A DNA stretch of 64,000 nt from Clonostachys chloroleuca (Eukaryota; Ascomycota; Sordariomycetes; Hypocreales; Bionectriaceae): assembly GCA_037952775.1 (NCBI GenBank), contig JBANAY010000004.1:5146001-5210000 (forward strand), given 5' to 3'. This document shows, one piece after another, positions 10,627-22,222 of this stretch. Position 1 is the stretch's first letter. Every line of letters begins with the position of its first letter. Below the pieces are notes generated by a model. The model did no database searches. It had not been told where the DNA came from and was given only the letters and a program-made list of their open reading frames with translations. Position numbers and translations under genes: made by a program.

Positions 10627-11381
10627 GATCGAATTGACTAGGGTCTATTGTATCCGATAGTTCCAATTTTTGCTAGTTCTAGCTCTAGACGTAGCTCTTG
10701 AGGTCAAGATAGAACATCACCAGTTTAAATTCTTTTTTTTTTCTTTTTGTGGTGGGGGGGGGGAATGATTTATGATTTACTCTAATGGCGACATCAGGGA
10801 CACCGTATTGCCTTTCTTATTGACATAGAGTGGGCGGTGGCATCATAGGGTGCAATACCACCATTCACTTCCCAGCTCCACCTCAGTTGATGTATCAATA
10901 CAACAAGGCTTGCGTCAACTGACTGCCAAGAGCTTGTACCATTGATATGGGTTCTAAAGGCGGCCCTTCTAATGTGTTTCCCCTCCTCAGATAGGGGGCT
11001 TAGATAAACAAGTTTTCGGGATTTTACAAGTCTGCTCAAAGTGCAACACTCATGCGGATTACTACGTGCATATTTGTATGCATGAAACAGCAGTTTGACT
11101 GCAGGCTCGCCACACATACACGGCCTGACAAGGCGTTGTGCCCAATCTTATCCGACCAATTGAAAGATATCTTGCTTTGCTACCCCTCCTTTATAAGGCC
11201 GCCGTCAGCACCTGCTCGTCGTCCTCTTCTTTCTTCTGCTTCGCAATGGACACATGTCTATCAGTCGGATGTGAAGAGAATCGTAGAAACCATATAGCAA
11301 ACAAGCACCCCAAAAGCTACTTGTGAGTATTGACGGAAGAGTGAATACCTTTTAAGCTCATACTTACATTTTGCAGACGCC
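10627..11381. other. Intergenic region with likely 5' leader intron of the F-box gene
   Basis: A pyrimidine run and an adjoining G-run lie at about 10728-10764. A GTGAGT donor at 11323 and a TTGCAG acceptor ending at 11376, five bases before the F-box ATG, look like a 54-nt intron in the 5' untranslated leader. Splicing it onto the upstream small frame does not stay in phase with the ATG, so it is not a coding exon. Confidence 0.5.
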
Positions 11382-12959
11382 ATGAAGGTCACAATTCAGT
11401 CCATTCCTGACGAGGTCCTCCTCCAAATCTTCGGATATCTCCCCAGCAAGTGGGATGTGTACAGCGTCCGTCTTGTCTGCCGGCTTTTAGGCCATGTCGG
11501 CCGATCTGCTCTTGGTACAAAAGTCACTTTCGCTCTTGTGCCAGAGAGCATTGCCCGTCTAAATGAAATTTCCTTGCATCCTTTCTTCAGCCAGCACATA
11601 TCCGCCATTACTTGCGTGACGAATGTATTTCGCCCCTTTGGCAACATCGATGATTGGAAGCATTCCATTAGCTTGGCAGTCAAACATCCAACTGATGTGG
11701 ATGTCATGGTCTGGTTATCAGAGGAGGAATGGATGAAGAGCTGGGGCCATTACAATGCGCTGCTTGCTGCTCAGGACGCCGCTTCCAAGTTCTTGGGAAC
11801 TTCGAAAGGCATGGAGATTGTCTGCAGCCGCTTCACGAAGCTTCAAAATCTGAAGATTTGTCACTACCCTCGTGGTACGCCACCGCCATATCACCTACGC
11901 AGCAACCGATCATACCGATTTCTAAGCAGAACGCATTGTGATCTCAGAGACTACTTTACACTACCGGCCTACGAGCTTGGAATCTTCCCACCCAGAATTG
12001 CTGTTCCCAGTGTTTATATACTGGGCCCAATATTGCGTAACACCAGCGAGACCCAACTCAGGAGTCTGCGGGTAGATGCGCTGGGCATCGAGATGTTTGA
12101 CAGAGAGACTGAGGTCTGGGGAGAGAGTGATGTCTATTCTCAGATGATGAGAATCGGCCCCAATCTCAGCGTCTTGGATCTATGTATCTACGTCAAGTAT
12201 GACCGAGAGGGATGGCAGGGGTTCCGACCGGCCGCTCGAATTCTGGCCAACAACCGAGCCAAGAGTTTCCTCTGCGCAGCTTCCCATCTCGAAGATATAA
12301 AGCTCAAGTTTTTCAGCGTTTTCCACGACCGCGAGTATCCCTTCTATGGCGAAATTGCGGATTTCTGGCCAACAGAACGTACCTGGCCTCGGCTGCGAAA
12401 ACTCCGCTTGACAAACGTCGAAGTGGTGACATACATCTTCATGGATTTTCTCAGCGCCCATATAGAGACACTCAAAGACCTGAGACTAAAAAACTGCCTC
12501 ATGCTTGATAGCCCTCAGTTCCGCCGAAATGGTCGGCGATGCGTTTGGTCAGATTTCTTCATCCCCCTGGTCACCACTTTCCCTCTCACGAATCTTTCTC
12601 TCCGGGGCCGGTTCAAGCTGATCAAGCCCCCGGGTAGAGGCTTGGACGAGGACCCGAACCTATTTGTAAACCCTCCAACTATTTACGCTCACGACGTAGT
12701 TGAAGGAGTGAAAGTCCAAGATCGGCCGCTCACTGTCGGCAGAACGATTGAGATGATGGTGTGCTCCGGTGAATTCGATTCTTTCCTGAAGCATGAGGTC
12801 GGAGGTGACAGAGAGCTAGTTGTGAAGATAAAGCAGGAGATCATCCAGGATTTGATGGACTATTATGTCCTGGATCGCGAAGGGCAACTCAGTGTCACTA
12901 TTGCCACCAGACATGCCGATAGCTATCTCAAGTCGTTTGCTTCGGGCGGATCCTTCTGA
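11382..12959 (+). CDS. F-box domain protein
   Basis: This single coding exon encodes 525 residues. Residues 5-45 fit the F-box consensus: IPDEVLLQIFGYLP, then the VRLVCRLL helix. The rest is a long region with scattered leucine-rich segments (for example LRKLRLTNVEV and LKDLRLKNC at about 335-370), resembling the degenerate LRR backs of fungal F-box proteins. The expected role is a substrate receptor of an SCF (Skp1-cullin-F-box) ubiquitin ligase, binding Skp1 through the F-box. Its target is unknown. A DCN1-like cullin-neddylation factor is encoded elsewhere in the window but not adjacent. Such F-box genes are expanded and lineage-specific in filamentous ascomycetes. Confidence 0.85.
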   Translation: MKVTIQSIPDEVLLQIFGYLPSKWDVYSVRLVCRLLGHVGRSALGTKVTFALVPESIARLNEISLHPFFSQHISAITCVTNVFRPFGNIDDWKHSISLAVKHPTDVDVMVWLSEEEWMKSWGHYNALLAAQDAASKFLGTSKGMEIVCSRFTKLQNLKICHYPRGTPPPYHLRSNRSYRFLSRTHCDLRDYFTLPAYELGIFPPRIAVPSVYILGPILRNTSETQLRSLRVDALGIEMFDRETEVWGESDVYSQMMRIGPNLSVLDLCIYVKYDREGWQGFRPAARILANNRAKSFLCAASHLEDIKLKFFSVFHDREYPFYGEIADFWPTERTWPRLRKLRLTNVEVVTYIFMDFLSAHIETLKDLRLKNCLMLDSPQFRRNGRRCVWSDFFIPLVTTFPLTNLSLRGRFKLIKPPGRGLDEDPNLFVNPPTIYAHDVVEGVKVQDRPLTVGRTIEMMVCSGEFDSFLKHEVGGDRELVVKIKQEIIQDLMDYYVLDREGQLSVTIATRHADSYLKSFASGGSF

Positions 12960-13677
12960 TCCGGGATGCAGAGAGACTGTTGTTTTCAAGTGCTGAATGG
13001 AATCCTTCAAGTTCTCAAGAACAGCAAATTCCGTAGTGTAGGTACCTAGGTATAGAAGTCAGGCAAGAAGAGACCAATGGTTGTGTTCCAAATGCGAGTA
13101 TCTTGTCAGCGGCAGCTCAGCGCCCAAGGTGCCAATTAGATGATCGCTGGGCGCTCGCTAACTCCACTGGACCGCTAAGTGAGAGCACTGGAGTGCACTA
13201 ATACAGAGGCCAGCGCCCTGTCGATCACTAATACAGCCCCTATGAATGGTTCCATGCCGCTGATGGCGTTTGGCTGGCTTTTCCATCTCCTCCCCTCCAC
13301 TGAGTTACGTCCAAGAAATGCACACAAACATGCTTCATGAGGCTTCGTGCCGTTGGAACCCTAAACCACCGTTCCAGCGCAGCCGTCCGGTAATAAATGT
13401 CATCTAAAGTGACTAGCCTGGGTAATAGGGGGCCCACGGCTATAACAAAAGGCCCCATCCCAGTCTCGTACTCATTCACCCTCCTTTGAGCGGCAGGGCC
13501 AAACCGACGGACGGCCCCCAACGCAACGCTCCAATATTAGACGTCCTCTCATGCCTTCCTTCTCCCTCTCTCCCGTCAACATCACCTCATTCAGCAGGCT
13601 GAGAACTATCTCTCCCAGGTATCAATCGTACTGCCGGGCCTCGCCTTGATATACTGCGCTCAGCCTTCTCGCTCACG
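12960..13677. other. Intergenic region with short repeats
   Basis: No gene is recognised. A TAGGTACCTAGGTA palindromic motif lies near 13039. The 11-mer CACTAATACAG occurs twice (13196-13206 and 13226-13236). A CT-rich stretch leads into the next start. Confidence 0.5.
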
Positions 13678-15289
13678 ATGCCCGGTGTGCCCCGCTCCAG
13701 GGGCTGCAGGACATGCAAGGTTCGCAAAATAAAGGTCGGGCCTAGACATCTGCCGAGCACACCGAGTGATTTCCTTCGTCACGAGCTAAATGAATCCTTC
13801 CTAGATGTAGTGCGACCAGTATTGGCCGCAGTGCGGTGCTTGCCACAGGAGAGGTGTCACATGCCCTGGTCCATCGACGTTGCTCAAATTCGTCCCTGAT
13901 GGGCTCCATTCCGACCACAAACATGCGCTCGGGAAGGCTATCGACCAAGATGGCGACGGCAAAGAGCCTCGCCAGCTTCAGCCGCAACTCCCGTCCCGGA
14001 CGCCCAGCCCTCAGTTCCCCCTTACCACCATCGCTGACGGCATCGCGGCGCGCCTGGTGCTTCATCTGAACAGCGCCCCGGATCGAGGTATGATCATACA
14101 GACAAAGTATCTCAAGCATCTCCCCAAACGACTGTCAGAGTTCCCCTGTCTCTGCGATGTCATCTACCTCTTCTGCTCTGTCTGGGCGGATTTCCGTCGC
14201 CGCGTGCCCCTGGTCGAGTTCGTCACGATGCCAGCGTACGGCCGGGCTATCAAAAGCCTGCGTCAAGCTCTCGGGTCTCGCAACGCCTTCACGGTAGAGA
14301 GGCTTGCTGCTATTACTATCTTACAGCGGACAGAAGATCTCTTCAACCCGGGGAGGCGAACTATGCTCCACGAGAAGGGCATAACCATTCTGCTGGCCGC
14401 CATGGGACCGCCTAAACCCGATGATGGGTTCTATACCAGTCTCGTCTGCGAGAACTACGGCATTCTAGTAGGTCTATACCCGCACCAAATGCCTTTTCTC
14501 TTTTTAGATGATATGGCTTGATTGACAGCAGCTGTTCAGGTTCCTTATTGGATATTGACTGGCTGGAGGAACATAATGAATGATCCGCCGTGGAGGGACG
14601 CTATCTCGAACGCCATTTACGATTACCCAGAGCTGGAGCAGATGAAGGCGCCACTCAAGTCAGCTCTTTTCCAACTCACAGGTATATGTGCCAAGATGCC
14701 AGACCTCATACGCTACCGCCGATCTCTGTGGAATCCTTCAGAGTCAACGACGGTTTCACCCGGTTTAGAAGACATCACAGAAGAGTTCCGCCGGACGGAC
14801 CATGAAGCAGGCACCATCACATCTGGTTTTCTCAACAAAATGTTTGAGCTCGGTGAGGCAACCGAGGAGAGAGACCCAACCTCAATCACAGGAACGAGCT
14901 ACCACATCTCAAACCTCCACGCCGCACAGGGCCTCATCGCCTTCTGCGGCTTCCGCGTGTGCATCCTCCGGATGCGCTACGACTGGAGCTGCGCCCACGG
15001 CCTCCCAGACAAAACTGACTTGCTCAGGGATCTGAGGGCGCTCTGCGTGCAGGTCTGGAACTTCATCCCATACTTCTGCCGCTACGAGGCGTTTGTCGCG
15101 GTGACATCCTCGCAAAGGGGCATTATCCTTACATATGAGTTGGCCAATACCGAGCAAAAGGAGCGACTTTTAGACATCTACATAGATTTGGACAGCTACC
15201 GCAAACGGCTCCCCGAGGACCGAGCCTTGGTTGAGATGGAAATCGTCTCACTGGCTAGGTTATTAACGGGTCGTATGCCACTGCAATGA
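13678..15289 (+). CDS. Zn2Cys6 fungal transcription factor
   Basis: Three exons fit: 13678-13734, 13811-14467 and 14540-15289, giving 487 residues with no phase break. Splicing exon 1 to exon 2 completes a binuclear zinc cluster, CRTCKVRKIKC followed by C..C......C (CX2CX6CX6CX2CX6C, residues 10-37). Without that splice the cluster is broken. The first intron uses a GTCGGG donor and an acceptor ending at 13810. The second intron joins in-frame at 14467/14540. The C-terminal two thirds is helical and resembles the Fungal_trans_2-like regions of this class. The protein should be nuclear and bind CGG-containing sites. The CGG-rich inverted repeats at 6884-6942 are a possible target, but that link is speculative. 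Confidence 0.85.
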
Positions 15290-15334
15290 ACAAGCAGGTC
15301 TGTCTGAACCTGGTCTGATATTCTAATACCGAAT

Positions 15335-17560
15335 CTAAGTATCTCGGCTCCGCCGGCGCGTGTGCTTCGACGCACGAGTTCTCAAGGAACCCTCCTCCTT
15401 TTCAAACGCGGTGTCCTCGTACAACACCAGCTCCTCTAACCCTCCCCTAACAGTCTCCAACGGCGCAACAAAAGCCATCTGACTCCAGCTAAACTGCGTG
15501 TTACGGCCCCCGAACACGAAAACCTCGAAACGCCCGGCCACCTTCCCATCCAGCCAGACAACACTGCCGTGCAGCACGTCCGTCGAGATGGTGATGTTCG
15601 CAGGCGTCGACACATGCACCGGCTCGTGCGTCGAGGTCGAAACATTGACCCAGATCCGGCCCGGGTGTCCAGGATCCAGCACGAGCGCGTCCTGAGCAGC
15701 CACATGACGCAGGGGATACTCGTAGCCGTCCGCGTTGAACACCAGCTCGCCGTTACACTTCAGAGACAGCTTGTTGTCAGGCCCGGCGAGGCTGAACGGC
15801 CCAGTAGCCGAGAGCTGTAGCGTGTAATTCATGCCCTTGCTGCCATACCCAAGCTCCTCCGTGCTGTTCCCTCCTCCCGACCCAGTCCACGAGACGAGGG
15901 GCCCGTCACTACCCCCTCCCTCCCGCCGGGTTATGAACCGACCCAAATTCTGCCCTGGGGCCAGAGGCGAGAAGAAATCAATGCTCGGCGCGACCAGCGC
16001 CTCCTCGAGCTCCGGCCCGCGGCTCCCGCTCCACGCCCTCGCCCCGACGAGCGCGATGCCCCGGCGCATCGTGTAGTACGCCTCCAGCTGCGTCGTCGCG
16101 TCCGGCCCGTTGTCGTTCCATGCGGCCGTTATGGCGCCCTTGTTGAGCGGCTCGCCCTCCGCCAGCTGCATGCTGGTGTTGAACGGGTTGATCAGCGACG
16201 GCTGCCACTGCCAGCCGTCCCTGCCCGCGAAGTCGAAGATGCGGCTCTCGTTGAAGAACTGCGGGTACTTGGCGGGGAGGATGGGCATGTGGTCGTTCTT
16301 CATGCCCATGTAGGCCCACCAGTCCTCCGTGTTGATCATGGTGTAGCCGTCGGCGACGAGCTTCAGGGGGTCCGACTCGCCGTACTGCCAGTGCTGCACG
16401 ATGACGTCCTTGGAGATGGCCAGGTTCTCCGAGGGCTCGTTGGTGCCCCAGATGCGGATCTGCTTGCCGGCCGTGGCGTTGACGAAGCTGGCCATCTCGT
16501 TGACGAAGGTGATGTAGTCGTCTGCGAGGGTCGAGTCGTACTCGTCCGCGCCAATGTGCACCTCCTTGGTCTCGAACCAGGGGAGGAACTCGGACCAAAT
16601 CCGTTTGACTGTGGGGATGGTCTCGGGGTGCGTGAGGTTCAGCAGGTCCCTCTTTGCTAATGACAACTCCGGCTTCCATTTGGTCAGGTACAGGCAGTGG
16701 CCTGGGGCTTCAATCTCCGGGATTACAGTCACGCCTCTGGCTGCGCAGTGGCTCTGGAGATCAGCAAAGTCATCCCGGGAGAGCGTCTCGTTCTCCCGTC
16801 CGTGGAGTATGCCAAGGAGAGACTCGTCTTCGGGCCGCAGTGAGAAGTGCGAATACACATCCTGCCAGGTCTCGTTGCGTCCGCGGTTGAGCGGGTAGTT
16901 GTCGCTCAGGTGATAATGGAACTCGCTCATCTTGAAGAAGGATGCAAAGCTGCACATCTCCTTCAGGAACTCGGGCGCGTACCACTTTCGACCCGCATCA
17001 AGCATGAAGCCTCTCGTGGGATACGCGGGTGCGTCGATCCTGCTCCCTATAGGCAATGTGCCGTTGCCTATGAGAGCCAGCTGCAACAGGCTGCGAGTCC
17101 CCCACCACATCCCGCGAGCTCCTGTGCCTCGGATGAATGCTGCAGTAGAGCTCACGTCGAGTTGATAACCCTCCGACGTGGGGTCCCCATTCTCGTATGT
17201 CAGTGTGGGATTATTGCCTGTGAAGGCTCCGAGGAAGATTCCGGAGGCAGTGGTAGTGCTCGGCAGGCTGTCTACCTGCTCAAGGGTCCAGTTGAAGCCC
17301 GTGAGATCTGTGATATCCTGTTGGAACAGTGAGGCAAATTCATTGGCGCTTGGTGGGATCAGAGTGAGACCGTCTGTATCTCTGGTAGAAGCAAAACCCT
17401 TCTCTATGTAGATAGTCTTGGTCACAGACCCAATTGATAATGGAGATGATCCCCCCTCGTTTGTAACCTCATTGACCGGCGGTAAGGTCTGGAGAGCAGA
17501 TGTGAACGCTGCTGCACAGAGCAGCGCGACACCTTTCCGCATGGCTGACGATAATAACAT
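15335..17560 (-). CDS. Secreted glycoside hydrolase family 20 (beta-N-acetylhexosaminidase-like)
   Basis: This single-exon gene encodes 741 residues, or 735 if the second Met at 17542 is used. A signal peptide (MRKGVALLCAAAFTSA) is evident with either start. An N-terminal GH20b-like alpha/beta domain is followed by a TIM barrel beginning at YPTRGFMLDAGRKW (about 180). It includes HYHLSDN and the catalytic Asp-Glu pair in HIGADEY (about 336-342), and ends near SGSRGPELEEAL. A long beta-rich C-terminal region follows (about 535-720). Family members remove terminal GlcNAc or GalNAc and take part in chitin turnover. Several NxT/S sites suit a secreted glycoprotein. The C-terminal tail is basic and Arg-rich. 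The 3' end lies 45 bases from the convergent transcription factor's stop. Confidence 0.9.
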   Translation of the reverse strand: MLLSSAMRKGVALLCAAAFTSALQTLPPVNEVTNEGGSSPLSIGSVTKTIYIEKGFASTRDTDGLTLIPPSANEFASLFQQDITDLTGFNWTLEQVDSLPSTTTASGIFLGAFTGNNPTLTYENGDPTSEGYQLDVSSTAAFIRGTGARGMWWGTRSLLQLALIGNGTLPIGSRIDAPAYPTRGFMLDAGRKWYAPEFLKEMCSFASFFKMSEFHYHLSDNYPLNRGRNETWQDVYSHFSLRPEDESLLGILHGRENETLSRDDFADLQSHCAARGVTVIPEIEAPGHCLYLTKWKPELSLAKRDLLNLTHPETIPTVKRIWSEFLPWFETKEVHIGADEYDSTLADDYITFVNEMASFVNATAGKQIRIWGTNEPSENLAISKDVIVQHWQYGESDPLKLVADGYTMINTEDWWAYMGMKNDHMPILPAKYPQFFNESRIFDFAGRDGWQWQPSLINPFNTSMQLAEGEPLNKGAITAAWNDNGPDATTQLEAYYTMRRGIALVGARAWSGSRGPELEEALVAPSIDFFSPLAPGQNLGRFITRREGGGSDGPLVSWTGSGGGNSTEELGYGSKGMNYTLQLSATGPFSLAGPDNKLSLKCNGELVFNADGYEYPLRHVAAQDALVLDPGHPGRIWVNVSTSTHEPVHVSTPANITISTDVLHGSVVWLDGKVAGRFEVFVFGGRNTQFSWSQMAFVAPLETVRGGLEELVLYEDTAFEKEEGSLRTRASKHTRRRSRDT

Positions 17561-18324
17561 TGTTCAAAGTCTCTGCCAATATCAATTGGACAGGAAAAGA
17601 AGTGAACTGTCAAATTGAGAACCAGGAAATGGGCTGGCGGGCTCAGACATGTCTTACAAGGCCTCGCTTACCTTAAATCTTATGTTATGGTCCTCCTCCC
17701 CGGCATCGTGCATCTACCTACCTAATCAATTGCTAGTTTATCAACTGATTTTCTCCTTCCCCGGAAGTCAAGATAATCAGTGGATGGATGGAACGAACCC
17801 CGCCTTCGATTACCACTGCGGAGAACAGCAGGTTTTGGGCGCATTGTTACAGTGGCAGTGGGTAGCATGTTTGTGCAATGTAACAATACTAACCCGATGC
17901 TTCAGTGGTGGTTGGCGAAGATCGACACTGTATCTCTATCCAACCACCCCTAAGCTATCAGTGGCCTTGGCAGTACGAGATGACGACAGTAGTGTCTCTC
18001 TGACTTAGATCACGAAGTTGAGCAGCCTAGTAAGGTAGAAGAAGCCTGCACGGATCTTCAACATGAAACAATCAACAACTCCGCAGACCCTTTGACTCGT
18101 CCATCCCATAGATTTTAGTAAATATGTGTGATTAGAATATACTACAACGTGTTTTTGTCCCTACAATCCCACTTCAGCTCCAGTTCTAATTGCCACCTTA
18201 AAACAAGAGCAGTGTCGTGTGTATCATCATATATCTAATGCCCAAACATTGCGCCGTCCTATGCGGGTTACTTGTTTATTCCCATGCGCGCTGTATCATA
18301 ATTTTATGCCATCACGTCAGATTC
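17561..18324. other. Intergenic region between GH20 and RAD5 genes
   Basis: It holds the GH20 promoter and the RAD5 3' flank. I recognise nothing else. Confidence 0.5.
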
Positions 18325-21300
18325 TCAGCTCAGCAGCTCCCTCATGTCCTCAATACGCTGCAACTTCTTCTCTTCGTCGCTCATCATGCCCAGAGACGTC
18401 GCACTAGATTCGCGAATATTAGCATGTCTGTGTCAATTAAGGGCAGGCCATGATGCTCTAGCCACTACCAAGGCCATCCGGTCGAGATACTCACATGAAC
18501 TTCTTTCTGTCTTGGATCTTCAACATCCGCTCCTCCACACTCCCCTGCACCACAAATCGCTTCACCTGCACCTCCTCTTCCTGGCCCATTCGATGAACAC
18601 GGTCGATGGCCTGTGCCTCTACCGCGAAACTCCACCACGGATCCATCATGAAAACTCTCCCGGCGCTCGTTAAGTTAAGCCCAACGCCGCCCGCCCGCAA
18701 ACTGATGAGCAAGACTGTGAAATCCTTGCTATCTGTAAATTCCTGCAGCACCGCCGCACGTGACTTTTGCGACATGGTGCCATCGAAACGCAAGTATTTT
18801 ACCTTTGCCCTTGTGAGGCATGGCTCTATCAAGTTGAGAAATGCTGTAAATTGAGAGAAGACAACCGACTTCATCCGTGGGTGCTCCTTTCTCAGCTCTC
18901 GTAGATGAGATATGAGAGCCACAACCTTAGCGGAAGAAGTGTTGGCGCCGAGTCGTTGCAGACTAATCTGCGGTTTCCCTGATACTGGGTCGAGCTGGTC
19001 TTCATGCCGCACTACCTCGAAGAGGTCCTGCTTGTTGATCGGTTCACGACAGTTGATACACTTCGGGATTTTCCTTTGATCGCTCTCGTGTTGCATGTAG
19101 TCGAGAAGGCATTTGCGACATGACGAGTGCCAGCACCCAGTGACGATCTGGTCTTTCATTGGTTCTTCAAAACAGAAGGGGCACTCTTTTTCAGACTCGT
19201 CACGAATCTCTGACAATGCATGGGCACCAAATACCCGGTTGCTGTCCTGGGACGCTTCATCAATATCCGCTGAGAAGTTTGCAATCAGGGACTCCAAGTC
19301 CATATCGTCTGCCAAGCCGGATGCAGCATCGGCAGCTGCTCTAGCTTCTTCCTCGTCTGCAAGAATATCCTGGTTCCGCACAAGCAACGGGTGACAGCAA
19401 GATTGGCGCAATCTGAGGACCTGAGCAAAGATAGTCGTGAACGCCTTCATCACAGTTCCATCTTCTACGTTTTTCGAGAATGTTCTTCTTGCCTTGTTGA
19501 AAATGTAATCGTAAACTTCACGTTCAGTATGTGACAACTCCACGCTAACGACATCGACATGTTTTGGCGGCAAAGGAACCAGGGGCTCGCCATCGGGTGT
19601 CTTCATGTCCTTGGTTCGTCTCATGACCAATGGTTCGAGCACAGTCTGCACGACGTCTAGAGCTCGCACGAATTCCCCAGACTCAAAGGGCACAGTGATG
19701 AATGTACGCCAGAAGGAAAAGTTATTCCATGGCTCCACGCCCAGGAATCGCACCAAACTAAACAGATCTTCCAGCCTATTGACAATAGGAGTACCGGTCA
19801 AGACCCAGCGGTGGATTGCGGAGATTTCGTAACATGCCTTGGCTGTCTTCGATGCCCGATTTTTGATGTTGTGCGCTTCGTCCAAGATTACTCGGAAGAA
19901 ATTTAAGGAGAACAGGCCATTATGGAATGTTTTGTCGCCATTCCTGGCTGCAATGGCACTGAACTCTGACAAAACAATGCCATAGCTTGTAATGACCAGA
20001 TCTGGGGCACTCTCGCTTGAGCAGAGGGCCTGAAGGTTGTCGGTCTTTTCAGTACCGTAGTAGAGCTCAATCTTCATTGTTCCTTCTTTCGATGCTTTTT
20101 CTGCTTCCGACTTCCATTGAGCCAAGAGGGACATCGGCGCGACAACAAGGGTGGTGCAAGGAGCGTCTAACGTAATTCCTGCATTTGCTCCGAGCCGTGG
20201 GAGCTGGTTCACGGAAGCAAGCTCTCCCTTATGTAACCTTGCTTGCCGAGCAACCTCAGACCTATGAGTGTGAACCAAGCTCAGCATCTGGATCGTCTTT
20301 CCAAGACCCATCTCGTCGGCCAAAATGCCTCCGAGACAATGCTGTTCATGGACCGGGAAGTCCAAAGACATTTCTCCTGAGTACGGGTTGAGGTAGAACT
20401 TTGGCTGAGTCTTCACAACAGGAAGCTCCTTATCATCCACGTCCTTGACTGGCCAGGTATATTCTTCCCAGAGAGGGTGCATCGAAAGCTCGCGGTTGTC
20501 CTTTTGGTTCTTTTCCTTGGCCAACATCCAATAAAGCGCTTGTTTCTGATACGGTCGAAGGTTCATTGCGAAGGTGTCATCAGGTTCGGCTTCCGGTGTA
20601 TTGAAGTCGAAAGATTGTGCCTTCTTATACAACGCATCGAGCTGATCTTGTTCTAGCTCCTCTCCCTCTTCTGGCTCTTCAGATGGTGGAGAATCCGTTC
20701 CATTGTTGACAACCGGTGTGGGTTTCTTCTGGTTGATGTCCTTCTGCTTTTGTTCGTCCATCTCTGCAGCTCGAAGCAGCCCTTTCCTTCCCTCTGCAGA
20801 TTTCGCACTCGCCATGGAGGGCTGTAGATTAATTTCTTGAAATAATTTCATCATTGCTGTCTGCACAAGCCGGAGCTTCTTCTCGTCTGTAGTCTCCTCT
20901 TGCTCGAAAGGTCGGTTCGATCGATCATCTGCCAGTCGAAAGGCTCGGAAGAACGCAGTACGCAGAAGGGCACATCGTATTTGCAAGAACACAGTGTCAT
21001 TGGTACGCATGCGCTCGGGTGCATAGACACATGTCGCCTCAAACTTGCAAATTTGTTCATCAATCAGTGTCGATACCCAGTTGGCCGTTTCCTTGGTTAA
21101 TCGCCCAATCTCCACACCATTCTGTGTAGTGAATCGAACAACGACATCGACTCGCCGGGAAGCCGCATAAGATCCCCGGAGGTTCGACACTGGCGAGCCG
21201 CTCGCCTTGCCCTTGCCTTTTGAAGGCTGGGGCGGCTGGATCTTTTGTCGCTCAATCTTTATGAGGTCGCCGTGCTTGAGCAGGTTTGTACCGCTTCGAG

Positions 21301-21850
21301 TCGCCCATCCTTCAGCCCCAAAGGCTCCTATATACCTCGACTCTGGCATGTTCTGGAAGATCTTCGGCGGGGTGACAGGTTGGTTTGACCGACTACCAGA
21401 CGCAGATTGTTCGTTGCCCAGAGCCGACGTTCGTGCGAATTTCGAGAGTATAGGCTTTTGAAACTTCTTGTATGTGCCGTCAAGGTACATATTAACGGCT
21501 CGTTCGAGGTTATCCCCACAGTTCCTGCGGATGATGGCCAGCACATCGGGGCTGACCTTTTCCCCCACGAAGCTTTCGAACACATCTTGGTCAAAAGTCA
21601 CATCAGATGACTCGTGTCTTGATCCAGGCTCTGCGTGTGTTGTGGGACGATTGGTATGTGACAATTTGCGGCTTGCACCATTTGAGGTCCTGTGGTCGTT
21701 CACCTCCGGTTTAATGGCGAACGAGCTATCATCGAAAAAGCGTTTCTGGTTCGAGGACTGCCCATCTTGCACTGGCGGAGTCGGTTCGTCCGAATCTTGG
21801 AAAAATCTCCTTTTCTTGGCGGGAGGTTCTGGAGAAGCTCCCGAATTCAT
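18325..21850 (-). CDS. RAD5: RAD5-like SNF2/RING DNA-repair ATPase and ubiquitin ligase
   Basis: Two exons (21850-18495 and 18427-18325) give 1152 residues. The 103-nt last exon, reached through a GTGAGT donor, supplies the conserved SLGMMSDEEKK ending that the large exon alone lacks. Domain order is as in Rad5/HLTF: HIRAN near 170-270; the SNF2 Walker A segment DEMGLGKT (about 513); DEAH (about 657); a C3HC4 RING starting CPFCFEE (about 890-935) inserted in the helicase; and helicase C with FDGTMSQKSR and DRVHRMGQ (985-1120). Rad5 is the E3 for K63 polyubiquitination of PCNA with Mms2-Ubc13 and remodels stalled forks in the nucleus. The gene is divergent from the NDUFAF6-like gene with 372 bases between the starts. 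That interval carries three ACGCG motifs and a CACGTG box. Confidence 0.96.
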
Positions 21851-22222
21851 AATGATTGGTTGTTCATCTATTCAACGGCAGGATAAATGCCGATTTTATC
21901 CCAAGTTCAGAGCTCTCGAACTGCGACCGGAGAGACGCGCCAAACCTGCACACCGCGTCTGACCGCGTAAAGTGAGCGAGCACGTGATACGATTTCAGGG
22001 TAGGTACACGCTAAAGAGGTACCGCTACGGAAGCTCCAGTGAGTAGAAATCCCGACGTCATGTTCCTCTAATCAGCGTCCAGGTAAAAATAATTTCAACT
22101 TCAGCAAGGTGGACGCTTTCTCCAGCAAGGACAGCCCCATTGCACGACCATCATGACCGTATAATCGTCGATTTACACAAAGTCTTTTTCTTTTTTTCAC
22201 ATAGATTCGCTTTTTTTTCTGT
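21851..22222. promoter_or_regulatory. Shared divergent promoter with three MCB-like ACGCG cores and an E-box
   Basis: ACGCG cores (either strand) lie at 21935-21939, 21954-21958 and 21964-21968, followed by CACGTG at 21981-21986. ACGCGT-type sites bind the MBF (Mbp1/Swi6) G1/S factor in fungi. They lie about 85-120 bases before the RAD5 ATG. A T-rich tract precedes the gene on the right. Confidence 0.55.

Noticed and set aside
11246..11322. Upstream coding exon for the F-box gene
   Set aside because: Splicing 11323-11376 does not join it in phase with the F-box ATG, so it is better read as 5' leader.
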